A stretch of 64,000 bases of DNA from JBBQVS01 sp964657325 (GTDB lineage Bacteria; Chloroflexota; Ktedonobacteria; Ktedonobacterales; Ktedonobacteraceae), in the NCBI GenBank assembly GCA_964657325.1, contig CAZZVE010000006.1:1-64000 (forward strand), given 5' to 3'. Positions within the stretch are counted from its first letter, which is position 1. Each line of letters begins with the position of its first letter. Positions 51,381-60,124 of this stretch are shown here, in pieces. Made by a program: the position numbers and the translations under genes. The notes under the pieces were generated by a model. That model did no database searches and was not told the DNA's origin. It worked only from the letters and a program-made list of their open reading frames with translations.

Positions 51381-52220
51381 CTACTGAGGTGACTGAGACA
51401 AGTGACCGTTTTTCTCTGATACATGAGGTCCGTCAAGCGGTACATGCTGTGGTTCAGGTTGGCGTTTCATCATATCCATCATTGGCTGCACAAGGTCCAT
51501 AGGAAGTGGGAAGATGATGGTCGAGTTTTTCTCAACAGCTATCTCTGTCAATGTTTGCAGGTAACGTAACTGCATTGCATTCGGCTGTGAGCCAATCACA
51601 CCAGCTGCCTTTGCAAGTTGTGCCGAAGCCTGATACTCACCCTCTGCATGAATGATTTTCGCACGCTTCTCACGTTCTGCCTCCGCCTGTTTCGCCATTG
51701 CGCGTTGCATCGTGACAGGCAATTCCACGTCTTTGATCTCTACAGCAGTCATCTTGACGCCCCAACGTTCGGTATGCTCGTCAATGATTGTTTGCAGATC
51801 ATGATTGATCTTGTTGCGTTGTGACAAAATCTCATCCAACTCGGATTGACCAAGTACGTTACGTAACGTGGTTTGTCCGATCTGTGTCGTCGCTTGGATG
51901 AAGTTCATCACGTTGACTACTGCCGCGGAAGGATCAACCACATAGAAGTACAATACAGCAGTTACTTTTATGGTTACGTTGTCACGCGAAATCACCTCTT
52001 GTGGTGGAACAGTCAGAGTGACAATACGCAAGTCAACTTTGACCATACGCGAGATGAATGGTGGGACCAGGAAGATACCTGGACCTTTCGCGCCAGTTAG
52101 TCGCCCTAGCACAAAGATTACCCCACGTTCATACTGTTGTACGACTCGAACAGATGACAACAAGGCAAAGAGTGCGATCAGAACGATGACACCGATTACA
52201 CCAGCAATAATAGGGTCCAT
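51381..52220 (-). CDS. Slipin (stomatin/SPFH-family membrane protein)
   Basis: A 279-residue protein with one N-terminal membrane segment (about 5-27) and an SPFH domain (about 28-200: VVQQYERGVIFVLGRLTG, GIFLVPPFISRMVKVDLRI, GQSELDEILSQRNKI, WGVKMTAVEIKDVELP). A coiled coil follows (MAKQAEAEREKRAKIIHAEG), then a Pro/Gln-rich tail. Slipins assemble into membrane microdomain rings. aaggag 9 bases before ATG 52220 is better placed than the ATG at 52226. The NfeD gene lies 33 bases upstream on the same strand, the usual stomatin-NfeD pair. Confidence 0.92.
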   Translation of the reverse strand: MDPIIAGVIGVIVLIALFALLSSVRVVQQYERGVIFVLGRLTGAKGPGIFLVPPFISRMVKVDLRIVTLTVPPQEVISRDNVTIKVTAVLYFYVVDPSAAVVNVMNFIQATTQIGQTTLRNVLGQSELDEILSQRNKINHDLQTIIDEHTERWGVKMTAVEIKDVELPVTMQRAMAKQAEAEREKRAKIIHAEGEYQASAQLAKAAGVIGSQPNAMQLRYLQTLTEIAVEKNSTIIFPLPMDLVQPMMDMMKRQPEPQHVPLDGPHVSEKNGHLSQSPQ

Positions 52221-52253
52221 ACACATTTTCTCCTTGTAAGTAAGACAAAGTGT

Positions 52254-52895
52254 CTACGACATTTCCTGAATACTATGAATATTCTCACGCAATAGTGAAC
52301 CTATAGGCTGCACATGAAGACGCAACCCTTCTACAGAGACGATTTGTAGTTTTGAGCCAGGATCAGCCGATGTCGAGGAGTCATCAAGAATTGCTGCCCA
52401 ATCCTCGCCAGCGTATCGAACTCGTCCTTCTGGAAGGAGTGGCGTTTTCGCAGTAACCATTGCTCCTATCATGCCCTCTACTCCCGTCGTGACACGCATT
52501 CTTCGCACACGTATTGCGAGTCTGACCACCAGAAAACCAATGATACCAACTATTCCAGCCACAACATACACCAGAATTGGACTCAATTGCGCGCTCCCCG
52601 AATTGCTGTTATTAAAAAAGAGGAGTGCACCAGCGACAAGCGAAATCATCGCGCCAGCAGTCAAGACTCCATGTGCTGGCAGTTTTACATCGAGTACAAG
52701 CAAGACTGCGGCAAGAAGCATGAATACTAATCCCACCCAGTTCGGTGCAAGCGAACTTGCAGCAAAAAGGAAGAAGAGAAACGCAATGCCTCCAATAACG
52801 CCTGGGAAAATGGCACCTGGATGAGCTAGTTCAAGGTAAATGCCAAGCACTGCGACAACAAAAAGTAAAAACACTATGTTCGGGTCGAGTAGCAT
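52254..52895 (-). CDS. NfeD-family membrane protein lacking the ClpP-like protease domain
   Basis: A 213-residue protein with about four to five membrane segments (residues 5-140: VLGIYLELAHPGAIFPGVIGG, LLAAVLLVLDVKLPAHG). A C-terminal OB-fold NfeD domain follows (about 145-205: GAMVTAKTPLLPEGRVRYAGEDW cut after EDW, IVSVEGLRLHVQPI). The membrane part matches full-length NfeD1b, which begins with a ClpP-class serine protease. That domain is absent and the 320 bases upstream hold no remnant frame. It is paired with slipin and probably modulates its assembly. Confidence 0.88.
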   Translation of the reverse strand: MLLDPNIVFLLFVVAVLGIYLELAHPGAIFPGVIGGIAFLFFLFAASSLAPNWVGLVFMLLAAVLLVLDVKLPAHGVLTAGAMISLVAGALLFFNNSNSGSAQLSPILVYVVAGIVGIIGFLVVRLAIRVRRMRVTTGVEGMIGAMVTAKTPLLPEGRVRYAGEDWAAILDDSSTSADPGSKLQIVSVEGLRLHVQPIGSLLRENIHSIQEMS

Positions 52896-53216
52896 AATCC
52901 TCCCCCAGCAGTTTTATCGTGCAATCTACATATAAAAGTTAGAAGTACAGGTTCGTAATCCCATATTTAGGCATATTCCACACCTATTGCTTATACCTTC
53001 AATAGCTATCCGCTATTCTATTTATAACATATTGCTATTAAGTTGTCAAGAGATTACGAAGTGAAAGAGTGGAGGGTTTCAGGATAAGTGATGTTGGGAA
53101 GATAAGTTATCAGAAAGGGTTTGACGAAAGGAAGCGTTGTACTCTCAATGGCCTGTTAAGTTTATAAGCTATTGAGAGTACAAGGGAAACGTCATATCTT
53201 AGTTATGGATAGAATA
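52896..53216 (-). terminator. Intergenic region with a terminator hairpin at 53137-53183
   Basis: TTGTACTCTCAAT (53137-53149) pairs perfectly with ATTGAGAGTACAA (53171-53183), 34 bases after the nucleoside hydrolase stop on the minus strand. The rest of the 321-base gap is AT-rich without gene-like features and may hold the NfeD-slipin promoter. Confidence 0.55.
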
Positions 53217-54146
53217 TTAGTACGAGACAAGCGTATCTATCAGCATGTCCCAAAACCGTGTTACATTCAATTCATACCCAACCCGTGCGTTTGCGGGTTT
53301 CCCTAATTTGCCGTATACATCGCATACAGTACGTCCAGCACTGAGCGTACTCGTAGTTTCAATTTCGACATACATATCAGCTGACTGAATAATGTCTAGT
53401 TCAAGTACGGCAGCAACGGCACAAGGATCATGTACAGGAGGTGCAGGGAAACCAAAGACGTTTTTGTAGCTATCGGCAAAAAAGACGAGCAAATCTGCGG
53501 CAAAGCTTGCGACAGGACGAGTCGCGGTACGTAAACGACTCACGACCTCCTCAGTCGCAAGTGCCTGATGCGTCACCTCTAATGGAACCATCGTGATTGG
53601 TCGTCCACATTGAAAGACGATGGAGGCCGCCTCTGGATCGAACCATAAATTAAATTCTGCCGAAGGTGTTACATTTCCTACGCCAATTGCGCCACCCATT
53701 AGCGAGATTGCCTGTATCTTAGGCACAATAGCAGGCTCACGACGTATCGCAGTAGCGATATTGGTAAGTGGTCCTGTTGGCACAAGCGTGATATTCCCCT
53801 CCGAGTTCATAAGCAGGTCAACAAGCAGATCGACAGCATGTTGCGGAGCAAGCTCGATATCCGGTTCAGGTATATTTGGACCATCCATACCGGAGACACC
53901 ATGAATATCGGCAGCATGTCGTGCAGGACGCACCAGTGGTCTATCCATTCCCATCGCAATAGGCACATTACGAATATTTGCCAGCGAGCAGACCTTGAGG
54001 GCGTTCTGTGTTGTCTTCTCGATTGATTGATTACCAGCAACCGTTGTAACCGCAAGCAATTCGAGCGCGGGATGATGTGCCGCCAGGAGGAGCGCAATCG
54101 CATCATCATGTCCGGGATCACAATCGAGAATTATTTTCTGTCTCAT
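53217..54146 (-). CDS. Nucleoside hydrolase (inosine-uridine preferring type)
   Basis: A 309-residue enzyme splitting ribonucleosides into base and ribose. The calcium-binding N-terminal motif ILDCDPGHDDAIALLLA, the substrate region ISLMGGAIGVGNVTPSAEFNLWFDPEAA (spread over strands) and PPVHDPCAVAAVL with its catalytic His/Asp are intact. Length is typical. ATG at 54146 is used; a GTG five codons earlier (54161) is possible. It stands alone and probably feeds base salvage. Confidence 0.92.
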   Translation of the reverse strand: MRQKIILDCDPGHDDAIALLLAAHHPALELLAVTTVAGNQSIEKTTQNALKVCSLANIRNVPIAMGMDRPLVRPARHAADIHGVSGMDGPNIPEPDIELAPQHAVDLLVDLLMNSEGNITLVPTGPLTNIATAIRREPAIVPKIQAISLMGGAIGVGNVTPSAEFNLWFDPEAASIVFQCGRPITMVPLEVTHQALATEEVVSRLRTATRPVASFAADLLVFFADSYKNVFGFPAPPVHDPCAVAAVLELDIIQSADMYVEIETTSTLSAGRTVCDVYGKLGKPANARVGYELNVTRFWDMLIDTLVSY

Positions 54147-54298
54147 TCGATTTTCTTTCACAGGGAATTTGTTGTGTGCGCTCTACTATAGCGTTGTATC
54201 CAAGCAAACGTCAATATTGCTACCTATTTGTACATGTAAACCTGACTGTTCTTACAGTATCGTGCTTGTTATCCCTTTTGTTTCATGACTCCAGGCAT

Positions 54299-55519
54299 TT
54301 AGACAGAATTGGATATTGCAGAAAGAACTTGAATATCTTTGTGGCTTTGTTCCCGCTCCAACATTTCATAAATACATTTTGATACAGAGATACCCCAAGC
54401 ATCCCAATTCAAGCGATTATCAAAGGCTGCCCTTGTTGATTGCACTAATGCAGCGTAGCGTCGATCATCTCGGTAAATTTGCGCAATAAGTTCTGCATAT
54501 TCATCGGCTCCTGCCTCTAATGAAAGCAACGCGCCGTTTTCGCCATCGACAACTGCACCTGAAACACCGCCAGTATTTGTAGCAATACTAGGCAGCCCAA
54601 ACGAGCTTGCCTCACAGAACACGAAGCCATAGCATTCTTTACGCGTGGGCAGAAAGAAGAAATCTGATGTTTCATACAGTTTTTCCAGTTCTTTGCTCTG
54701 CTCTGCATTTTGTCTGCTCAAATAAGGAACAACAGTCATCCTCTCATGAGAGAATTCACGTGGAGGCACACATCCACAAACAATAAGGTGTGCTTTAATA
54801 CCCTTCTCCTCTAATTTTAGGAGAGTCTCGAAAGCTATTGCACCACCTTTTCTATGCCAATCAACTCCGACAAAGAGAAGTTGACAGCGATCAGAACGCT
54901 GTCTCTTCAGAGCCACCTCTGTTGTCGGAGGTGTAGTAATATTAGCTCCCCATGGAAGAACTTTTATTTTCTCACTATTTATCTGATAGTTCTCAATAGC
55001 AATGTGAGCAGCCCATTGGGCAGGGTAAAGCACTAAACTTGCTTTTGTGAGTGCTAACTTCTCAAGTGTATTTGCCTCGTCATAAGCTTTTGGTAGTAAG
55101 TTTGTGAATTCAGGATAGTAACCTTTCAGCGAAGCAACATTTGCATCTTCAAGCAATACAATGGGAATGTTTGTCTTGAGTAAAGCTATCTCCGTCCAGC
55201 CAAGAGGAGTAAAAATAATATCAAAATTCTTGTGAGTAAGATGTTTTGTCAAGAGCTTTGTATACCTGCGAGCAGTGAAGAAAGTATGATAGAGCATAAA
55301 GTTCTTCTTGAGAACAAGCTTTGTTACTTTCCGCAGAACTCTGTCAACACTCATCAATCCACGCATTTGTATTGGACCTATATACGAAACATTTCCACAG
55401 TGCTTCTCAAGGGCTTGTATCATGTAGCTATTTGCAATTCTGAATGAGGTGTGTGGAGTGTTCTCTACAAAAAGCGAGGTTAAAAATCCTATTTTCAAGC
55501 GTCCACTCTTATCTGGCAT
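54299..55519 (-). CDS. Glycosyltransferase family 4
   Basis: A 406-residue GT-B glycosyltransferase. The N-terminal acceptor domain begins LKIGFLTSLFVENTPHTSFR. The donor domain has LLFVGVDWHRKGGAIAFETL, then the EX7E-type motif in FFLPTRKECYGFVFCEASSFGLPSIATNTGG cut over two strands. It acts at the cytoplasmic membrane face without membrane helices. The acceptor is unknown. The gene is AT-rich relative to its neighbours and flanked by AT-rich non-coding DNA, a possible sign of transfer. Confidence 0.9.
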   Translation of the reverse strand: MPDKSGRLKIGFLTSLFVENTPHTSFRIANSYMIQALEKHCGNVSYIGPIQMRGLMSVDRVLRKVTKLVLKKNFMLYHTFFTARRYTKLLTKHLTHKNFDIIFTPLGWTEIALLKTNIPIVLLEDANVASLKGYYPEFTNLLPKAYDEANTLEKLALTKASLVLYPAQWAAHIAIENYQINSEKIKVLPWGANITTPPTTEVALKRQRSDRCQLLFVGVDWHRKGGAIAFETLLKLEEKGIKAHLIVCGCVPPREFSHERMTVVPYLSRQNAEQSKELEKLYETSDFFFLPTRKECYGFVFCEASSFGLPSIATNTGGVSGAVVDGENGALLSLEAGADEYAELIAQIYRDDRRYAALVQSTRAAFDNRLNWDAWGISVSKCIYEMLEREQSHKDIQVLSAISNSV

Positions 55520-55936
55520 AGTAGTAATACCTCTTTCCTTTCCTTACTCATATTTCTAAGAGCACAAGCATGTCTTAACTAGAAGTGTGTTTTGATGACT
55601 TCTTTACAATAATATCTCTTACATTTTTCTCAATTAGCTATACAATGCGATTTTATCCTATTTGCGTAATAACAAAAATGTATTTTGGTGAAGATGTAGT
55701 TAAGAAAAGGTATTATAGGTAGTGGATATCATACCAATTCTTGTGTACATATATAAGCAAATAAGCGAATAAAAGTGTAAGATGTGTCTTCATACACAAC
55801 AATATTTTCACTCTTTAGCTTACGGTACATCAAGAAAATTATTTTGCTCAACATCTTTACAAAAGTTTAGGATTTCAACTAACAGGGCAGAGATAGAGGA
55901 GGAGCTGGCATATAAGATTGTATTAAGATCTTAAAG
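55520..55936. other. AT-rich intergenic region
   Basis: A 417-base low-GC stretch with no gene-like frame or RNA recognised. It lies between the GT4 gene's start and the terminator of the three-repeat secreted protein, and should contain the GT4 promoter. Confidence 0.5.
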
Positions 55937-55990
55937 ATGCAGATGTGACGCTTCCTATAAAAGTTTTTATAGGAAGCGTCACATCTGCAT
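55937..55990 (-). terminator. Long perfect hairpin after the three-repeat secreted protein gene
   Basis: ATGCAGATGTGACGCTTCCT onward (from 55937) pairs with its exact complement ending at 55990, giving a stem of about 25 bp with a T/A-rich loop. It lies 16 bases after the stop codon of the secreted protein on the minus strand. Confidence 0.75.
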
Positions 55991-56006
55991 GTACTCAAAA
56001 ACAAGG

Positions 56007-56945
56007 TTAGTTATTTGGATATGCTGCGTCAAATGCTAGAACATTAAAAGCTGCTCTGCTAGGAATAGGTGCGTAATCCTGATTGAAGATGGACCAGCGA
56101 CCGTTGTGGAACCATACGCCAGTGTTATGATTGTTGTAGACATGATAGGGTGCCCAGTTTGCTGTAATAAACACGACTGCTTTGGGATTATTGTTCGTGA
56201 CGCTGTTGTTCAGGTCCGTATAATCACCGATGCTGTTTGATGTATTCGCGATGTGAAGAGATGTTCCATAGACATCGCGCGTAACCGCATACACGTTGAA
56301 CGAGGCACCATTTGGAATTGCGGTTCTATCCTGATTGAAGATGGACCAGCGACCATTGTGATACCAGACGCCAACTGGGTGATTGTCATATACACTGTGG
56401 AGTGCCCAGTTGGGCGTGACCAGAAGCAAGACATTAGGATTGTTATTGCTTGCACTATTATTGATATCAGTGTAGTCGCCTGCGCTATTGTAGGAAGTGG
56501 CAGTGTGCACAAAAATGCCTGAGTAGCGAGCATTTGGTAGAGCATACACATTGAAAGCTGCCCCATGAGGAATTGCTGAGTGATTCTGGTTGAAAATGGA
56601 CCAGTGACCACCATGATACCAGACGCCAAGCGGGGAGTTATCATAGACATGGTGAGGTGCCCAATTGGGGGTAACAAAGACAACTGCATTTGGATTGTTG
56701 TTCGTGACGTTGTTGTCCAGGTCGGTATAGTCGCCAGCACTATTATACGATGTAGCGATATGAATGTAGATTTTCGCACCACTACCACTTACTGGATGTA
56801 ATACAGTCTTCGTAGCTGCGTGAGCGGATGGAACAGCAACGAGCGTCATTAGCATGATGCACATAGACATGATTCCAGCACCGATAAAGGTCCAGCGTGT
56901 GGATAGAGTTTTCAAGAACGATAACGCGGTGTTGCATTGTCTCAT
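56007..56945 (-). CDS. Secreted protein of three tandem DUF7452-like repeats
   Basis: A 312-residue exported protein. A signal peptide covers residues 1-43 (hydrophobic 20-37, cleavage after SAHA). Three repeats of about 83 residues follow (about 57-137, 141-221, 225-307). Each runs SYNSAGDYTDLNN, NNPxAVVFVTPNWAPHHVYD, GVWYHxGRWSIFNQD and IPxGAAFNV. The Asn/Trp/Tyr-rich strands suggest an extracellular beta domain that may bind carbohydrate or self-assemble; activity is not known. A dyad CTTCATAG/CTATGAAG at 56983-57011 lies upstream. Confidence 0.8.
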   Translation of the reverse strand: MRQCNTALSFLKTLSTRWTFIGAGIMSMCIMLMTLVAVPSAHAATKTVLHPVSGSGAKIYIHIATSYNSAGDYTDLDNNVTNNNPNAVVFVTPNWAPHHVYDNSPLGVWYHGGHWSIFNQNHSAIPHGAAFNVYALPNARYSGIFVHTATSYNSAGDYTDINNSASNNNPNVLLLVTPNWALHSVYDNHPVGVWYHNGRWSIFNQDRTAIPNGASFNVYAVTRDVYGTSLHIANTSNSIGDYTDLNNSVTNNNPKAVVFITANWAPYHVYNNHNTGVWFHNGRWSIFNQDYAPIPSRAAFNVLAFDAAYPNN

Positions 56946-57123
56946 TCAATTACTTCCTTCTCATACCTTTTATTAACACATTCTTCATAGAGAACTTTCT
57001 CTGCTATGAAGACGCTGGATACCTATTTTTTTCGTGTTGAATATGTCACACGTATAAAGTGAAGTGTTTCACACTTTGTAGATAGACAAATGCTACTCGA
57101 CGTGTCATGCTGTAATTGCTATA

Positions 57124-58398
57124 ATGGCTCTTAGAAACATTTGTGAGAACATAGAATTACAAAACAGACCTTTTGGGGGTACAGATACATTGTCAGCAAC
57201 AGCACGTGGCAATCTGATTATTGGGCAATCGGGCGGAGCCACCGCAGTCATTAACGCAAGCCTTGTTGGAGCGGTTAACGCAGCTTTCAACGATGCCCGT
57301 ATTGATGGTATCTATGGCATGCAAAATGGTATTGAGGGACTTCTCAAAGAAGATATTGTCGATCTACGTCAGCAATCCTCTTCACTATGGCAACACCTCC
57401 TTTACGCTCCATCGGCGGCACTTGGCTCGTGTCGTTATAAGTTGAAAGATGAAGACCCGGCACGAGCAGTGGAAATATTGCGTCGCTACAATGTGCGCTA
57501 TGTCCTCTACATTGGAGGCAACGACTCGGCAGATACAGCGCATCGTCTCGCACAAGCGGCTCAGCAGAGTGGCTATGATCTACAAACCATTAGCGTTCCC
57601 AAAACCATCGACAATGATCTTCCCTTTACCGATCACTGCCCCGGCTATGGAAGCGCGGCACGTTTCATCGCACAGGCAACAATAGATTCGACGATGAACA
57701 CCGTTTCTATTCCCTGGCATTATCCGGTCAAAATTATTGAGACAATGGGCCGTGACGCGGGTTGGCTGACCGCCTCTTCCGCGTTAGGCAAACGGGATGA
57801 TGTTGACCCACCCCACATCATACTGACACCCGAACATGTGTTTGATGCCGATTCGTTTCTAGCACAAGTTGAAGCAGTATATCGTCGTATCGGCTATGTC
57901 GTGATTACAGTAGCGGAGACGGTTCGTGATGCAAAGGGGCAAGCACTTGGTTCCGTTGGACAAGTGGGAACCGATGCTTTTCAGCATCCCCTGCTTAGTG
58001 GCGCGGGTCAATCGCTTGTTGATCTGGTCACGAAACAGCTCAAGCTTCGCGCACGATTTGACAAGCCAGGGGATTTACAACGTATGTCCTCAATGCACGT
58101 TTCACCAGTAGACCGTGACGAGGCATATCTTGTGGGACAAATGGGTACAAAAGCTCTCCTTGCAGGCGAAAGTGACAAGATGGTGACGCTGGTACGCCAC
58201 AACGAGCCTCACTATCATTGCATCACGGGCTTAGTAGAACTAGCACTGGTTGCTAACCAACAATTCCTCCTACCTCACGACTATATGAATGTCACAAAAA
58301 CAATGGTGACACAAGCCTTCTACGATTATGCACTGCCCTTAATTGGAGAGCCACTCAATACCTATCCAACGATGGAGAGAGTGCGGGTGCAGCGATGA
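57124..58398 (+). CDS. 6-phosphofructokinase, pyrophosphate-dependent type by motif
   Basis: A 424-residue group-A PFK. The phosphate-donor loop reads GGNDS (131-135) with Asp134 where ATP enzymes have Gly, and PKTIDND carries Lys160; this Asp/Lys pair marks pyrophosphate use in characterised enzymes. GRDAGWL and the fructose-phosphate residues (MGRDAGW, DQR-equivalent in PVDRDEAYLVG) are present. No Shine-Dalgarno precedes ATG 57124, so leaderless translation or an internal start near 57190 is possible. The stop overlaps deoB by 4 bases. A PPi-PFK would give reversible glycolytic flux. Confidence 0.9.
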   Translation: MALRNICENIELQNRPFGGTDTLSATARGNLIIGQSGGATAVINASLVGAVNAAFNDARIDGIYGMQNGIEGLLKEDIVDLRQQSSSLWQHLLYAPSAALGSCRYKLKDEDPARAVEILRRYNVRYVLYIGGNDSADTAHRLAQAAQQSGYDLQTISVPKTIDNDLPFTDHCPGYGSAARFIAQATIDSTMNTVSIPWHYPVKIIETMGRDAGWLTASSALGKRDDVDPPHIILTPEHVFDADSFLAQVEAVYRRIGYVVITVAETVRDAKGQALGSVGQVGTDAFQHPLLSGAGQSLVDLVTKQLKLRARFDKPGDLQRMSSMHVSPVDRDEAYLVGQMGTKALLAGESDKMVTLVRHNEPHYHCITGLVELALVANQQFLLPHDYMNVTKTMVTQAFYDYALPLIGEPLNTYPTMERVRVQR

Positions 58399-59564
58399 TA
58401 CGACGTGCGATATTGGTTGTACTTGATGGTGTTGGCGCAGGAGCTAATCCTGATGCCGCTACTTATGGAGACGAAGGCGCGAGTTCGCTTGAGCACTGTG
58501 CACAAGCAGTAGGCGGCCTTGAGCTACCTCATCTTGGCAGTATTGGATTGGGCAATATTACGCCTATCCTGGGTACACCGCCGCGCGCGGATGTCAGTGG
58601 CAGTTACGGGCGTATGGCCTCGGCTGCGGCTGGCAAAGATAGTACAACAGGACACTGGGAAATGACGGGTGTTGTGCTGCAAAAACCCCTGCCAACCTAT
58701 CCGCATGGCTTTCCAGCAGATGTTGTTGCCCAGTTTGAACAGGCTATTGGACGCAAGGTCATTGGGAATACAGTTGCATCAGGGACTGAGGTTATAAAAG
58801 AGTTTGGTGAGGAGCATATGCGTACTGGCTCCCCCATTCTCTATACCTCTGCCGATAGCGTGTTTCAAGTCGCAGCGCACCAGGAAATTATTCCACTCGA
58901 AACGCTCTACAAAATGTGCGAGACCGCGCGGAGCATCCTTACAGGCGAAAACGCTGTCGGACGTGTCATAGCACGCCCATTTCTTGGTACGTCGGGAGCG
59001 TTCAAACGGACCGAGCATCGGCGCGATTTTTCGCTTGCCCCACTTGGCACAACACTCTTGGATCAACTTAAAAAAGCTGGTAAAGATGTTATTGGCCTTG
59101 GTAAAATCGAAGACCTCTTCGCGGGACGCGGACTAACACAAGCCGACCACACGGAAACGAACCGAGATGGTATGGCTGCAACATTGCATTGGCTCGAACG
59201 AGACTTTGAGGGACTACTTTTTGTCAATCTGGTAGAATTTGATATGTTATGGGGCCACCGCCGCGATAGTCAGGGTTACGCGCAAGCACTACGAGATGTT
59301 GATAGCTGGTTTGCACAGGTACAACAGACAATGCGACCAGAAGACGTAATCTTTTTCACAGCTGATCACGGCGTTGATCCAACGTATCGTGGCACCGATC
59401 ACACACGTGAATGCGTACCGCTACTAGCGTATGGACAAACATCACGTACTGGCATCAATCTTGGCACACGCTCAACATTCGCTGATCTCGGTCAAACACT
59501 AGCAGAGATGTTGAATGTTGAGAAGTTAGCGGCTGGTACGAGTTTTGCACAGGAATTGGTATAA
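58395..59564 (+). CDS. deoB: Phosphopentomutase
   Basis: A 389-residue alkaline-phosphatase-superfamily mutase interconverting ribose 1- and 5-phosphate. Metal ligands are seen in VVLDGVGAGANPDA (Asp), the phosphorylated Thr region GKDSTTGHWEM, and TADHGVDPTYRGTDHTRECVPLL. ATGA overlap with the PFK gene indicates coupled translation. Its product links nucleoside breakdown, such as by the hydrolase at 53217, to the pentose phosphate and glycolytic pools. The stop overlaps the next ATG by one base. Confidence 0.95.
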   Translation: MIRRAILVVLDGVGAGANPDAATYGDEGASSLEHCAQAVGGLELPHLGSIGLGNITPILGTPPRADVSGSYGRMASAAAGKDSTTGHWEMTGVVLQKPLPTYPHGFPADVVAQFEQAIGRKVIGNTVASGTEVIKEFGEEHMRTGSPILYTSADSVFQVAAHQEIIPLETLYKMCETARSILTGENAVGRVIARPFLGTSGAFKRTEHRRDFSLAPLGTTLLDQLKKAGKDVIGLGKIEDLFAGRGLTQADHTETNRDGMAATLHWLERDFEGLLFVNLVEFDMLWGHRRDSQGYAQALRDVDSWFAQVQQTMRPEDVIFFTADHGVDPTYRGTDHTRECVPLLAYGQTSRTGINLGTRSTFADLGQTLAEMLNVEKLAAGTSFAQELV

Positions 59565-60124
59565 TGACAGAGACACAACGAAAAGCAACAGATTTCCAAG
59601 GTTTACCATTGCAGGGCGAGCGTGTTACAGTGCGGCGCCCTGTATCAAGTGACGCCGCGAACGTCTTTCGTTGGGAGCGAGATGACGAGGTATGGCGTTA
59701 CGATCCCCACCGTCCGTACTCAAATAGCATGGCGGAGTTCGTACCATTATTCGAGCGAAACTATGTACTGAGCAATGGACGACAATTCTGGTTCATCATC
59801 GAGAATGAACATCATGTTCCCATTGGAACCATCACCTACTTTAATATTGACCGTCGTCTCAATCAGGTTGAAGTTGGTCTGGGACTAGGCGAGAAATCGA
59901 GCTGGGGCAAAGGTTATGGAGCAGAGGCTATTCGCGCGCTTGTCCACTACCTCTTCACCTTCCAGAGCATTTCACGTATTTACGCGGAGACGGCAATGGC
60001 GAACATATCGGCCCGGAACGCCTTTGCAAAATCTCAATTTGTCGAGGTTGGGCCAATCTACGATCCCCGTAGCTCAGGAACCCCCTGGGTATTATTAGAA
60101 ATTTGGAGGAAAAACTATTCATGA
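59564..60124 (+). CDS. GNAT-family acetyltransferase, RimJ/RimL type
   Basis: A 186-residue protein with the GNAT_3 fold: QGERVTVRRPVSSDAANVF at the start, FWFIIENEHHVPIGTI, the acetyl-CoA loop GLGEKSSWGKGYGAEAIRAL and NARNAFAKSQFVEVG-like sequence (ISARNAFAKSQF). Such proteins acetylate ribosomal proteins or small amines; the target is unknown. It is embedded in a sugar-phosphate operon by a one-base TAATG overlap at the start and an ATGA overlap at the end. Confidence 0.88.
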   Translation: MTETQRKATDFQGLPLQGERVTVRRPVSSDAANVFRWERDDEVWRYDPHRPYSNSMAEFVPLFERNYVLSNGRQFWFIIENEHHVPIGTITYFNIDRRLNQVEVGLGLGEKSSWGKGYGAEAIRALVHYLFTFQSISRIYAETAMANISARNAFAKSQFVEVGPIYDPRSSGTPWVLLEIWRKNYS

